Origin: Merdimonas faecigallinarum | GTDB taxonomy: Bacteria; Bacillota; Clostridia; Lachnospirales; Lachnospiraceae | Length of the DNA stretch: 16,466 nt | Reading direction: 5' to 3' | Assembly: GCA_019119285.1 (NCBI GenBank) | Contig: DWXJ01000033.1 | Location: forward strand, 1-16,466 | Part shown: positions 5,652-13,640 of the stretch, piece after piece | How positions within the stretch are numbered: position 1 is the first letter of the stretch | How the letters are laid out: each line of letters opens with the position of its first letter | Notes under the pieces: model-generated | Told to the model about the DNA's origin: nothing | Database searches by the model: none | Seen by the model: only the letters and a program-made list of their open reading frames with translations | Program-made: the position numbers and the translations under genes

Positions 5652-6581
5652 ATGAAATTGAAAAAGTTTATTGCAATTATGGCAACAGTAGGTATGGTTG
5701 CAAGCATGGCAGTCGGATGCGGCGGTTCTTCTGAGGAAGATACTTCTGCTGAGGGCGGAGATGCTGCAGCAACAGAAGAAGGCGGTGACTGGGATTCTTC
5801 CATGGACATTACCATCGTTTCCCGTGAGGACGGATCCGGTACCAGAGGCGCTTTCATCGAGCTGTTCGGTATTGAAGAGGAAGTAGACGGCGAGAAGGTG
5901 GACATGACCACAGAGGGCGCGCAGATCACCAACAGCACTTCTGTTATGATGACAACCGTGGCTGGTGACGAGTACGCGATCGGCTATGTTTCTCTTGGAA
6001 CTCTGGACGACAGTGTAAAGGCTCTGAAGATCGACGGCGCTGAGGCGACCGCAGAAAATATCAAGAGCGGCGACTACAAGGTGTCCCGTCCGTTCAACAT
6101 TGCGACAAAGACTGACCTTGACAACCCGGTAGCAGATGACTTCGTCGCATTTATCATGAGCCAGGAAGGCCAGGATGTGGTATCTGCAGAAGGATATATC
6201 CCGCTTGACGGCGCAGAGGCTTATGCAGGCGAGGCTCCGGAAGGAAAAGCTGTAGTAGGCGGATCTTCTTCTGTATCTCCTCTGATGGAGAAACTGATCG
6301 AAGCTTACGCTGAGGTAAACCCGAATGCAGAGATCGAGCTGCAGACCACAGACTCTACCACAGGTATGGAATCTGCCATCAGCGGAGCGTATGACATCGG
6401 TATGGCTTCCAGAGAAGTGAAAGATGAAGAGATTGAGGGCGGCCTGGAGGCACAGGTGATCGCAACCGACGGTATCGCAGTTGTTGTCAACAACAATAAC
6501 CCGACAGACGAACTCAGCAGCGACCAGGTAAAATCCATCTACACTGGCGAAGCACTTACATGGGATGAGGTAGTAGAGTAA
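5652..6581 (+). CDS. pstS: Phosphate-binding lipoprotein PstS with permuted lobes
   Basis: A 309-residue solute-binding protein for the PstSCAB phosphate ABC transporter. A signal sequence (residues 1-22) ends in AVGC, making Cys23 the likely lipid anchor, followed by an acidic linker (24-50). The order of the two halves is unusual. Residues 52-185 carry the motifs normally found in the C-terminal half (ITIVSREDGSGTRGAF with Arg58 and GSGT 61-64, AIGYVSLGTL, SRPFNIAT, EGQDVVSAEGYIPL). Residues 199-309 carry the normal N-terminal half (VVGGSSSVSPLMEKL, YDIGMASRE with Asp248, DGIAVVVN, SIYTGEALTWDEV). All canonical phosphate ligands are present, so function is probably retained. AAAGGAG at 5636-5642 supports the start, and pstC begins 1 base after its stop. 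Confidence 0.9.
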   Translation: MKLKKFIAIMATVGMVASMAVGCGGSSEEDTSAEGGDAAATEEGGDWDSSMDITIVSREDGSGTRGAFIELFGIEEEVDGEKVDMTTEGAQITNSTSVMMTTVAGDEYAIGYVSLGTLDDSVKALKIDGAEATAENIKSGDYKVSRPFNIATKTDLDNPVADDFVAFIMSQEGQDVVSAEGYIPLDGAEAYAGEAPEGKAVVGGSSSVSPLMEKLIEAYAEVNPNAEIELQTTDSTTGMESAISGAYDIGMASREVKDEEIEGGLEAQVIATDGIAVVVNNNNPTDELSSDQVKSIYTGEALTWDEVVE

Positions 6582-6582
6582 T

Positions 6583-7461
6583 ATGAAATCAAATGCATGG
6601 ACTGAAAAATTCATGCGGGGAGTGTTCTTCATTGCCGCCTGCGCTTCGGTGCTGGCGGTAGCTCTCATTTGCTTCTTCTTATTTGCAAATGGTCTCCCTG
6701 CTATGTCAGAGATCGGATTTGCGGAATTCCTGACCGGCACCATGTGGAAGCCGAACAATGACATTTACGGGATCCTTCCGATGATCGTGGGCAGCCTGTA
6801 CGTAACGGCGGGCGCCATCGTCATCGGCGTCCCGATCGGCATCCTGACCGCTGTATTCATGGCGTTCTACTGTCCGAAACAGATATACAAACCACTGAAA
6901 ACAGCCACCGAACTTCTGGCCGGCATTCCTTCCGTTGTATACGGTTTCTTCGGCCTGGTGGTGCTGGTGCCGTTGGTGCGCCAGCTGGGCAGAGATCTGG
7001 GATTCGGAGGAAATGGAAGCAGCATGCTGACCGCTTCATTAATCCTGGGAATGATGATCCTGCCTACCATTATCGGTCTGACCGAGTCCGCGCTGCGGGC
7101 TGTGCCGGGCCAGTATTATGAAGGCGCGGTAGCCCTGGGCGCCACCCACGAACGGGCCATCTTCCGGGTCGTTCTCCCGGCGGCCAAATCCGGTACCGTA
7201 GCAGCCATCGTTCTTGGCGTAGGCCGTGCCATCGGCGAGACCATGGCCGTCATCATGGTGGCCGGAAACCAGACCTGGATGCCGAAAGGACTTTTCAAAG
7301 GCATCCGGACACTGACCGCAAACATCGTGATTGAGATGGGATATGCGACAGATCTGCACAGAGAGGCGCTGATCGCCACAGGCGTGGTGCTGTTCGTATT
7401 CATCCTGATCATCAATTTCTGCGTAGCACTACTGAACAGGGGGGACAAGAGCCGTGAGTAA
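6583..7461 (+). CDS. pstC: Phosphate ABC transporter permease PstC
   Basis: The 292-residue inner channel subunit has about six membrane segments, the first at residues 13-35. The coupling (EAA) loop EGAVALGATHERAIFRVVLP at 180-199 contacts the ATPase, followed by the RAIGETMAV motif at 215-223 typical of Pst permeases. ELLAGIPSVVYGFFGLVVLVP (110-130) is another family hallmark. The ATG is 1 base after the pstS stop with only a weak, distant GAGG, suggesting translational coupling. Its 3' end overlaps pstA by 8 bases. Confidence 0.95.
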   Translation: MKSNAWTEKFMRGVFFIAACASVLAVALICFFLFANGLPAMSEIGFAEFLTGTMWKPNNDIYGILPMIVGSLYVTAGAIVIGVPIGILTAVFMAFYCPKQIYKPLKTATELLAGIPSVVYGFFGLVVLVPLVRQLGRDLGFGGNGSSMLTASLILGMMILPTIIGLTESALRAVPGQYYEGAVALGATHERAIFRVVLPAAKSGTVAAIVLGVGRAIGETMAVIMVAGNQTWMPKGLFKGIRTLTANIVIEMGYATDLHREALIATGVVLFVFILIINFCVALLNRGDKSRE

Positions 7462-8347
7462 TACAACCAAAGACAGCCGCCGCCCGGCCAGCAACGAAGT
7501 TACGCTGGGACAGAAGCTGAAAAGTTATACCAGAACTCCGGGATCATTGATCGTCATGCTCCTGGTCATGTTAGCAGCGATCATCACATTTGCAGTGCTG
7601 ATCTTCCTGATCGCCTACATCCTGATCCACGGCGTGCCGTATATTCAGCCGTCGCTCTTTTCCCTGGAGTACTCCTCGGAAAATGCATCGCTGATGCCGG
7701 CGCTTGCCAATACCGTGATCATGACCGCATTGTCACTGGTGATTGCCGTTCCATTCGGAATCTTTTCTGCCATCTTCCTGGTAGAATATGCAAAACGTGG
7801 AAATAAATTCGTAGAAGTTATCCGTCTGACCACGGAGACCCTGCAGGGAATTCCGTCCATCGTATACGGCCTGTTCGGAATGTTGTTCTTTGTAACGACC
7901 TGTGGATGGGGCTTCTCCATCCTGGCGGGTGCATTCACCCTGTCCATCATGGTGCTGCCGCTGATCATGCGCAGTACAGAAGAAGCCTTAAAAGCCGTGC
8001 CGGACTCTTACCGTGAAGGAAGTTTCGGACTGGGCGCAGGAAAACTGCGTACTGTATTCCGCATCGTGCTGCCATCCGCAGTACCCGGCATCCTGGCCGG
8101 CGTCATCCTGGCCATCGGCCGTATCGTAGGCGAGACAGCGGCGCTGATCTACACAGCGGGAACCGTAGCAGACTTCCCGAGCAGCGTATTAAGCTCCGGA
8201 CGTACCCTGGCGGTACACATGTACAACCTGGCAAGCGAAGGCCTTTATATGGATCAGGCCTATGCAACCGCAGTCATCCTGCTGGTGCTGGTAGTAGGCA
8301 TCAACACCCTGTCCGGTGTCGTAGCAAAGAGATTAACAAAAGCGTAG
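7454..8347 (+). CDS. pstA: Phosphate ABC transporter permease PstA
   Basis: The 297-residue second channel subunit pairs with PstC. A 30-residue polar N-terminus leads into the first membrane segment (31-58), with five more after it. ETLQGIPSIVYGLFGMLFF lies at 128-146, the EAA loop EGSFGLGAGKLRTVFRIVLP at 188-207, and AIGRIVGETAALIYTAG at 220-236. Translation starts at GTG 7454 inside the end of pstC, behind AGGGGGG at 7438-7444; the 8-base overlap indicates coupling. pstB follows after 12 bases. Confidence 0.94.
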   Translation: MSNTTKDSRRPASNEVTLGQKLKSYTRTPGSLIVMLLVMLAAIITFAVLIFLIAYILIHGVPYIQPSLFSLEYSSENASLMPALANTVIMTALSLVIAVPFGIFSAIFLVEYAKRGNKFVEVIRLTTETLQGIPSIVYGLFGMLFFVTTCGWGFSILAGAFTLSIMVLPLIMRSTEEALKAVPDSYREGSFGLGAGKLRTVFRIVLPSAVPGILAGVILAIGRIVGETAALIYTAGTVADFPSSVLSSGRTLAVHMYNLASEGLYMDQAYATAVILLVLVVGINTLSGVVAKRLTKA

Positions 8348-8359
8348 AGAGGGATAACA

Positions 8360-9109
8360 ATGTCAAAAATAAGCATTAAGAATCTGGATCTTTACTACAG
8401 CGACTTCAAGGCGCTGAAAGATGTAAATCTGGAGATTGAAGAGCATAAAATCACAGCATTTATCGGGCCTTCCGGATGCGGAAAGTCCACACTGTTAAAA
8501 TCCATCAACCGGATGAACGACCTGGTGGAAGGCTGCCGCATCGAAGGTGACATCCTTCTGGATGGAAAAGACATTTTCAAAGAAATCGACGTAAACCTGC
8601 TGAGAAAACGGGTGGGAATGGTATTTCAGAAACCCAATCCCTTCCCCATGAGCATTTACGATAACATCGCCTATGGTCCCAGGACCCACGGCATCCACTC
8701 CAAGGCAAAGCTGGACGAGATCGTAGAGAAATCCTTACGCGATGCGGCCATCTGGGACGAGTGCAAGGACCGCCTGAAAAAAAGCGCCCTTGGCATGTCC
8801 GGCGGGCAGCAGCAGAGACTCTGCATCGCCAGAGCCCTGGCCGTACAGCCGGAAGTTCTCCTGATGGATGAGCCTACCTCGGCCCTTGACCCCATCTCTA
8901 CTTCCAAGATCGAAGACCTTGCGATGGAACTGAAAAAAGATTATACTATTGTCATGGTGACCCACAACATGCAGCAGGCAGTCCGTGTGTCCGATAATAC
9001 CGCTTTCTTCCTTCTGGGCGAAGTGGTAGAGTATAATGACACAGAAAAATTATTCTCTATACCGTCGGATAAGAGAACAGAAGATTATATCACAGGGAGG
9101 TTCGGTTAA
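8360..9109 (+). CDS. pstB: Phosphate ABC transporter ATPase PstB
   Basis: The 249-residue cytoplasmic ATPase powers phosphate import. The nucleotide-binding motifs are complete: Walker A GPSGCGKST (36-44), Q-loop Gln90 in MVFQKPNPFPMSIYDN, ABC signature MSGGQQQRL (146-154), Walker B VLLMDE (166-171), D-loop SALD and switch His202. The NPFPMSIYDN and YITGRFG stretches are typical of PstB and separate it from other ABC ATPases. AGAGGGA precedes the ATG, and phoU follows 3 bases after its stop. Confidence 0.97.
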   Translation: MSKISIKNLDLYYSDFKALKDVNLEIEEHKITAFIGPSGCGKSTLLKSINRMNDLVEGCRIEGDILLDGKDIFKEIDVNLLRKRVGMVFQKPNPFPMSIYDNIAYGPRTHGIHSKAKLDEIVEKSLRDAAIWDECKDRLKKSALGMSGGQQQRLCIARALAVQPEVLLMDEPTSALDPISTSKIEDLAMELKKDYTIVMVTHNMQQAVRVSDNTAFFLLGEVVEYNDTEKLFSIPSDKRTEDYITGRFG

Positions 9110-9112
9110 ATT

Positions 9113-9766
9113 ATGCGTAATAAGTTTGATAAGCAGCTGGGCTTGTTAAATGAACAGCTGATCCACATGGGAGAATTATGCGAGCTGGCCATCAACCGGG
9201 CCACAAAGGCTCTGCAGAAAGGCAGCATCGAAGAGGCAAAGCACGTGATCGACGCCGATCAGGAGATCGATCAGATGGAAAAAGACATTGAAAGGCTGTG
9301 CTTAAAGCTTCTCCTGCAGCAGCAGCCGGTGGCAAGAGATCTTCGCCAGATCTCTGCGGCTCTTAAGATGATCACGGATATGGAGCGGATCGGCGACCAG
9401 GCAAGCGACATCGCCGAGATCATCATTTCCGAGAAAAAATCCGAAGTACCGGATCTGAAGAAGATCGGAGCCATGTCAGAAGCCGTGGCAAAGATGGTAA
9501 GAGACAGCGTAACTTCCTATGTAGAGAAGGACCTGGAGCTTTGCCGCAAGGTAATGGGCGCCGATGATGATGTAGACCTGATGTTTGAGGATACCAAAAA
9601 AGAACTGATCGATTCTATCGCAGAGAACAAAGGCGACCAGGGAAAAGAAGCCATCGACCTTATCATGGCTGCCAAATACCTGGAGCGTATCGGAGACCAC
9701 GCCACCAATATCGCGGAGTGGGTGGAATTCTCCATCACAGGCATCCACAAGGACAGCCAGGTATAG
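9113..9766 (+). CDS. phoU: Phosphate signalling protein PhoU
   Basis: This 217-residue all-helical protein consists of two homologous three-helix bundles. Each carries the metal-binding motif of the family: MERIGDQASDIAE at 90-102 and LERIGDHATNIAEW at 190-203. PhoU links the transporter to the PhoR kinase and keeps the Pho response off when phosphate is plentiful. AGGGAGG at 9094-9100, inside the end of pstB, serves as ribosome site with a rather long 12-base spacing. The length is usual for the family. Confidence 0.95.
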   Translation: MRNKFDKQLGLLNEQLIHMGELCELAINRATKALQKGSIEEAKHVIDADQEIDQMEKDIERLCLKLLLQQQPVARDLRQISAALKMITDMERIGDQASDIAEIIISEKKSEVPDLKKIGAMSEAVAKMVRDSVTSYVEKDLELCRKVMGADDDVDLMFEDTKKELIDSIAENKGDQGKEAIDLIMAAKYLERIGDHATNIAEWVEFSITGIHKDSQV

Positions 9767-9787
9767 AGTAGAACAAGGAGAAACCAA

Positions 9788-10462
9788 ATGATATTTTGTG
9801 TAGAAGATGACAGCAACATCCGGGAACTTGTCGTATACACACTGGAAACCACGGGCTTTAAGGCGCGTGGTTTTGAGGATGGAAAAGAATTTTTAGAAGC
9901 CCTGGCTCTGGAGACCCCGGAGCTGGTGCTGATGGATATCATGCTCCCCGGCGAGGACGGACTGGAACTTCTCGGGCGGTTAAAATCTTCCCCCAAGACC
10001 CGGGAAATCCCGGTGATCATGGTGACCGCAAAAGGCGCGGAATACGATAAGGTCAAAGGCCTGGACTTAGGAGCCGACGACTACGTGACCAAACCCTTTG
10101 GCATGATGGAACTGGTCTCCAGGATCAAGGCGGTCTTAAGGCGCACCAAAAAGGAGTCCCAGGATCCCCAGGATGTGATCCGCGCAGGCGGCATCGAGAT
10201 CAACACCAGAAAACACGAGGTCACAGCCGATGGAGAAGTGGTAAACCTGACCCTCAAAGAATACGAACTGTTAAAGCGGCTGATGAAGAACCGGGGCATT
10301 GTCATGACCAGAGACTGTCTTCTGGAGGACATCTGGGGTTATGACTTTGACGGCGAGACCCGCACCGTAGACGTCCACGTGCGGACCCTGCGCCAGAAGC
10401 TTGGGAGCTGCGGGGAAATGATCGAGACCGTCCGGGGCGTGGGCTACCGGATGAGCGAATAA
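9788..10462 (+). CDS. phoP: Phosphate response regulator (PhoB/PhoP, OmpR family)
   Basis: The 224-residue response regulator has a receiver domain (1-118) with acidic pocket Glu6-Asp7-Asp8, phospho-acceptor Asp50 in LVLMDIMLPGEDG, Thr80 and Lys102. A winged-helix DNA-binding domain follows (about 127-222), ending in the OmpR-type TVDVHVRTLRQKLG and ETVRGVGYRM. AAGGAG at 9775-9780 supports the ATG. It sits between phoU and the phoR kinase, so it is presumably the regulator that binds the TTWACA repeats before pstS. Firmicute usage calls it PhoP; PhoB is the enterobacterial name. Confidence 0.93.
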   Translation: MIFCVEDDSNIRELVVYTLETTGFKARGFEDGKEFLEALALETPELVLMDIMLPGEDGLELLGRLKSSPKTREIPVIMVTAKGAEYDKVKGLDLGADDYVTKPFGMMELVSRIKAVLRRTKKESQDPQDVIRAGGIEINTRKHEVTADGEVVNLTLKEYELLKRLMKNRGIVMTRDCLLEDIWGYDFDGETRTVDVHVRTLRQKLGSCGEMIETVRGVGYRMSE

Positions 10463-10486
10463 AAGAGACGAACAGGAGAACAGCGG

Positions 10487-11806
10487 ATGAGGCTGCAGAC
10501 AAAAATCCAGAAAAATATGATACTGATCATCCTGGTCACCCTGGCCATCGCCTACGCCGTGACCACACTGCTGGTCTACCGTCAGACCGTAGACGTGATG
10601 GAAAAGGAAGTGCGCCAGGAAGCCGGTTACATCCGGGCCGCCATCGAGATCAGCGGCCAGGGTTATCTGACGGAACTGGACGCTGCCGATAAAGACACCC
10701 GGATCACGCTGATCACGGAGCAGGGCGAGGTCCTCTATGATTCCGACCAGGCCTACGAGGCGGATCTGGAAAATCACGCCGGCCGGCCGGAAGTCAAGGA
10801 AGCCCTCCAGGACGGTACGGGCAGCAATGTGCGCCGTTCCGACACCCTGAATGAAGAAATGTACTACTACGCCGTGCAGCTTTCCGACGGCAGTATCCTG
10901 CGGGTCTCCAAGACCATGGACACGGCCTTTAGGACCGCGGTGGAGGTCCTGCCCGGCATGGGTGTGATCGGAGCCTGCATGCTGGCTCTGGCCGCGCTTC
11001 TTTCCCGATGGCAGGTCAGGAGGCTGATCCGCCCTATTAACGAACTGGACTTAAATATCCCTCTGGAAAATGAGATGTATGAGGAATTAACACCATTGTT
11101 GAAGAGAATCGATGAACAGAACAAACAAAAAGACGCTATCGCAGACATGCGCAAAGAGTTTTCCGCCAACGTATCCCATGAGCTGAAGACGCCTCTGACC
11201 TCCATATCCGGATACGCGGAGATCATGAAGAACGGCCTGGTAAGACCAGAAGATATGAAAGGCTTTGCAGAGCGTATCTATAATGAAGCCAGCCGTCTGA
11301 TCACCCTGGTAGAGGATATCATCAAACTGTCCAAGCTGGACGAAGGCGAGATTGAGATGGAAAAAGAAGACGTGGATCTCTATGATCTGACCCGGAGGAT
11401 CGTCAGCCGTCTGGCGCCCCAGGCGGAGAAACGGGCCGTCCACGTGGAGGTTACCGGAGAAAATGTAATCTGCCACGGCGTGCGCCAGATCCTGGATGAG
11501 ATGATCTACAACATCTGTGAAAACGCCATCAAGTACAACCGCCGGGGCGGTTCGGTCAGCGTCTGGGTGGGCGCGACCCTGAAGGGCAAAAAGATCATTG
11601 TCACAGACACCGGTATCGGCATTCCCGAGGATCAGCAGGAGCGGATCTTCGAGCGGTTCTACCGGGTGGACAAAAGCCATTCCAAAGAGACCGGCGGCAC
11701 CGGCCTGGGACTCTCCATCGTCAAGCACGGGGCCATGCTCCACAACGCCCAGATCCACGTGGAAAGCAAGGTGGGAAAAGGCACGAAGATGGAGCTGACG
11801 TTTTAA
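10487..11806 (+). CDS. phoR: Phosphate sensor histidine kinase PhoR
   Basis: The 439-residue membrane kinase has membrane segments at about 11-31 and 155-172 enclosing an extracytoplasmic region of about 120 residues (ITLITEQGEVLYDSDQAYE, then LSDGSILRVSKTMD; Cache/PAS-like). A short HAMP-like linker leads to the H-box FSANVSHELKTPLTS with His231, N-box YNICENAIKYN (341-351), G1 DTGIGIP (374-380), F-box FERFYRVDKS and G2 GGTGLGLS (403-410). I see no separate cytoplasmic PAS domain, unlike the longer Bacillus PhoR. CAGGAG at 10473-10478 precedes the ATG. It is the last gene of the phosphate operon; no clear intrinsic terminator follows. Confidence 0.92.
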   Translation: MRLQTKIQKNMILIILVTLAIAYAVTTLLVYRQTVDVMEKEVRQEAGYIRAAIEISGQGYLTELDAADKDTRITLITEQGEVLYDSDQAYEADLENHAGRPEVKEALQDGTGSNVRRSDTLNEEMYYYAVQLSDGSILRVSKTMDTAFRTAVEVLPGMGVIGACMLALAALLSRWQVRRLIRPINELDLNIPLENEMYEELTPLLKRIDEQNKQKDAIADMRKEFSANVSHELKTPLTSISGYAEIMKNGLVRPEDMKGFAERIYNEASRLITLVEDIIKLSKLDEGEIEMEKEDVDLYDLTRRIVSRLAPQAEKRAVHVEVTGENVICHGVRQILDEMIYNICENAIKYNRRGGSVSVWVGATLKGKKIIVTDTGIGIPEDQQERIFERFYRVDKSHSKETGGTGLGLSIVKHGAMLHNAQIHVESKVGKGTKMELTF

Positions 11807-11848
11807 AAGAAATTTATCTATAGTGGATAAAATGGAAAAAGAATAGAT

Positions 11849-12013
11849 CTAATGACCAGAGCGGAAGTATTGGACCAGTTCATAGACGAGCTGATACTCC
11901 CGCTCTGTGATTCCTGATACATCAAGTGTATTACTGGTATCTGTGCCGAGAAGATAATCGGTAGATACATGGAAGAGCCTGGAAAGCTCCACCAGATAAA
12001 ATGTAGACGGGCA
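11849..12013 (-). pseudogene. C-terminal remnant of an XRE-family regulator
   Basis: Reading the minus strand from 12013 to the TAG at 11851-11849 gives 54 uninterrupted codons that match the end of an XRE (HTH_3) regulator. They begin CPSTFYLVELSRL, continue with the diagnostic FHVSTDYLLGTDT, and end SGITEREYQLVYELVQ plus a short tail. The helix-turn-helix itself is missing: upstream of 12013 the frame runs through unrelated AT-rich sequence to a stop, and no start codon with ribosome site is visible. It is therefore a truncated, probably dead gene. It lies divergently against the capsule operon promoter and fills half of the 320-base gap between phoR and cpsB. Confidence 0.8.
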
Positions 12014-12052
12014 GGAACTAAGAAATGGTAGTATATTTGTATATATGAAGAA

Positions 12053-12081
12053 TTGACTTTCTCATGTGTGAGTGGTAGTAT
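12053..12081 (+). promoter_or_regulatory. Promoter of the capsule/EPS operon
   Basis: TTGACT (12053-12058, 5 of 6) and TAGTAT (12076-12081, 4 of 6) are spaced by 17 bases. This is the only convincing promoter between phoR and cpsB. Confidence 0.6.
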
Positions 12082-12099
12082 GAAAGATGCATAAAAAGT

Positions 12100-12117
12100 C
12101 TGCCGTGTCATCGGCAG
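12100..12117 (+). promoter_or_regulatory. Leader hairpin before cpsB
   Basis: CTGCCG (12100-12105) and CGGCAG (12112-12117) form a 6-bp GC-rich stem with a 6-base loop, ending 3 bases before the cpsB ribosome site. There is no T run, so it is not a terminator; it could affect translation or message stability. Confidence 0.4.
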
Positions 12118-12120
12118 GGT

Positions 12121-12135
12121 AGGAGAATGAAAATG
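12121..12135 (+). promoter_or_regulatory. Ribosome site deciding the cpsB start
   Basis: AGGAG at 12121-12125 is 1 base from the ATG at 12127 but 7 bases from the in-frame ATG at 12133, so 12133 is the more likely start. Confidence 0.6.
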
Positions 12136-12897
12136 GATCAATACATTGATATGCATATTCATATACTGCCAGAAGTAGACGATGGCGCCAACGATGAGAA
12201 TGAAATGAAAGAAATGCTGAAAATTGCATACAAAGAGGGGATCCGCTGTATCATCGCAACGCCACATCATCATCCCAGACGCGGAAAGGAACCACCGGAA
12301 GTGTTGCGGAAAAAGGCAGCGGCGCTTTTAAAAGCGGCCCACGACATTGACGAACATTTCCGTATATATTTAGGTACGGAGATTTTTTTTGGTCAGGACG
12401 TGGCGGACAGGCTGAAAAAAGGCGAGATCCTGACCATGAACCGCCGGAACTATGTGCTGGTGGAATTCTCACCTTCAGAGCCCTATGGCTACATCCGCCA
12501 GAGCCTGCAGCAGCTCCAGATGGCAGGATACGAAGTGATCCTGGCGCATGTGGAGCGGTACAGTTGTATTACCGATGAGCCGGAACTGGCAGAGCAGCTC
12601 TCTGATATGGGGATCCTGCTTCAGGTCAATGCAGGCAGCATCACCGGCCAGAGCGGGCGAAGGATCAAAAAGTTCATCCGCAGGCTGATGGATGAAGATC
12701 TGGTGTTCTGCGTGGGAACCGACGCCCACAGCGCAGGGAAGCGGGCGCCCCGGATGAAAAAGGCGGCGGAATACGTGAAGAAAAAGTACGGCGAAGCATA
12801 CGCCGCAAAAATATTTTATCAGAATGCAAAGCAGATGCTGAGGAAGGAAACGAACGAACATGAACCAGGAACGACGGATGACGCAGGAAGTCGATAA
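12133..12897 (+). CDS. cpsB: Tyrosine-protein phosphatase CpsB/YwqE (PHP domain)
   Basis: A 254-residue manganese-dependent phosphotyrosine phosphatase of the PHP superfamily that would dephosphorylate the capsule kinase CpsD. Metal-binding motifs are complete: DMHIHILPEVDDG (6-18), TPHHHP (43-48), Glu83 in GTEIFF, EFSPSEPY (111-118), LAHVERY (137-143) and VGTDAHS (194-200). The length matches the family (about 250 residues). It is the first gene of the operon; its last 38 bases overlap cpsC, a sign of coupled translation. An extension of two residues (start 12127) is possible but its ribosome spacing is poor. Confidence 0.93.
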   Translation: MDQYIDMHIHILPEVDDGANDENEMKEMLKIAYKEGIRCIIATPHHHPRRGKEPPEVLRKKAAALLKAAHDIDEHFRIYLGTEIFFGQDVADRLKKGEILTMNRRNYVLVEFSPSEPYGYIRQSLQQLQMAGYEVILAHVERYSCITDEPELAEQLSDMGILLQVNAGSITGQSGRRIKKFIRRLMDEDLVFCVGTDAHSAGKRAPRMKKAAEYVKKKYGEAYAAKIFYQNAKQMLRKETNEHEPGTTDDAGSR

Positions 12898-13633
12898 CGA
12901 TGAGATTACCATAGATCTGACAGAGCTTTTTATGGCTCTGTGGTCGAAGCTTCATCTTATAATCATGGCAGGAGTACTGGGCGCTTTGATCGCCTTTGTA
13001 GGGACCAGCTTTTTCATCACACCGAAGTATACGTCTGAGACAAAGGTGTATGTGCTGACCCGGGCGGACAGCAGCGCAGGCGTAACATATACGGACCTGC
13101 AAACAGGAGCGCAGCTGACCCAGGACTACATGGAACTTGCCACCAGCCGTCCGGTGCTGGAGCAGGTGATCGCTGTGCTGAACCTGGACCTGACGCCGGA
13201 AGAACTGAAAAATATGATCAGTGTAAATACACCCGAGGGCACCCGTATCTTAAGCATAACCGTACAGAGTGAAGATCCCAAAGAAGCAAAAGAGATCGCC
13301 GACGCTGTCCGGGAGTCTGTCAGCATCCAGATCACAGAGATCATGGACGCCGACGCGGTCAATACGGTAGAAGAAGGCAACCTGCCCACCAGCCCCTCAT
13401 CCCCCAGTGTCTCCAGAAATATCGCGCTTGGCGCCCTCCTTGGACTGGTGCTGGCCATGGGCGTGATCACTTTGATCTTTATCCTGGACGACACCATCAA
13501 GACGCCGGATGACGTGGAACATTACCTGGGACTGAACACCCTGACCAGCATTCCATTAAGCGAAGGAATGAAAAAGGGAAAGAAAGTCAAGAAACTTCCG
13601 GAAAAGCGGATGATGAAGAATATGAAGAGATAG
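12860..13633 (+). CDS. cpsC: Capsule chain-length determinant/kinase adaptor (Wzz family, CpsC/YveK)
   Basis: This 257-residue polysaccharide co-polymerase has membrane segments at about 32-54 and 187-209, with an extracytoplasmic Wzz domain between them (KYTSETKVYVLTRAD, LTQDYMELATSRPVLEQVI). The proline-rich NLPTSPSSPS (174-183) precedes the second membrane segment, as in the family. A cytoplasmic tail DDTIKTPDDVEHYLG (210-224) is the type that activates the separate BY-kinase encoded next. The end is very Lys-rich. AGGAAGGA at 12841-12848 is 11 bases from the ATG; an in-frame ATG at 12878 is an alternative start. cpsD follows after 7 bases. Confidence 0.92.
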   Translation: MNQERRMTQEVDNDEITIDLTELFMALWSKLHLIIMAGVLGALIAFVGTSFFITPKYTSETKVYVLTRADSSAGVTYTDLQTGAQLTQDYMELATSRPVLEQVIAVLNLDLTPEELKNMISVNTPEGTRILSITVQSEDPKEAKEIADAVRESVSIQITEIMDADAVNTVEEGNLPTSPSSPSVSRNIALGALLGLVLAMGVITLIFILDDTIKTPDDVEHYLGLNTLTSIPLSEGMKKGKKVKKLPEKRMMKNMKR

Positions 13634-13640
13634 GAGATAC

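Noticed and set aside
5562..6764. 400-residue open frame on the minus strand opposite pstS
   Set aside because: It is a shadow of pstS codon use; composition is rich in Cys/His/Arg with no recognisable domain, no ribosome site, and the plus-strand frame is clearly pstS.
11813..11831. TTTATC/GATAAA hairpin after phoR as a terminator
   Set aside because: The stem is short and AT-rich with no T run, so no terminator is claimed.
11852..11917. Short plus-strand frame of 21 codons (MTRAEVLDQ...)
   Set aside because: No ribosome site, and the stretch is explained by the antisense XRE remnant.
11818..12273. 151-residue minus-strand frame across the phoR-cpsB gap
   Set aside because: It runs over the cpsB start in a different frame from the XRE remnant and has no domain or ribosome site.
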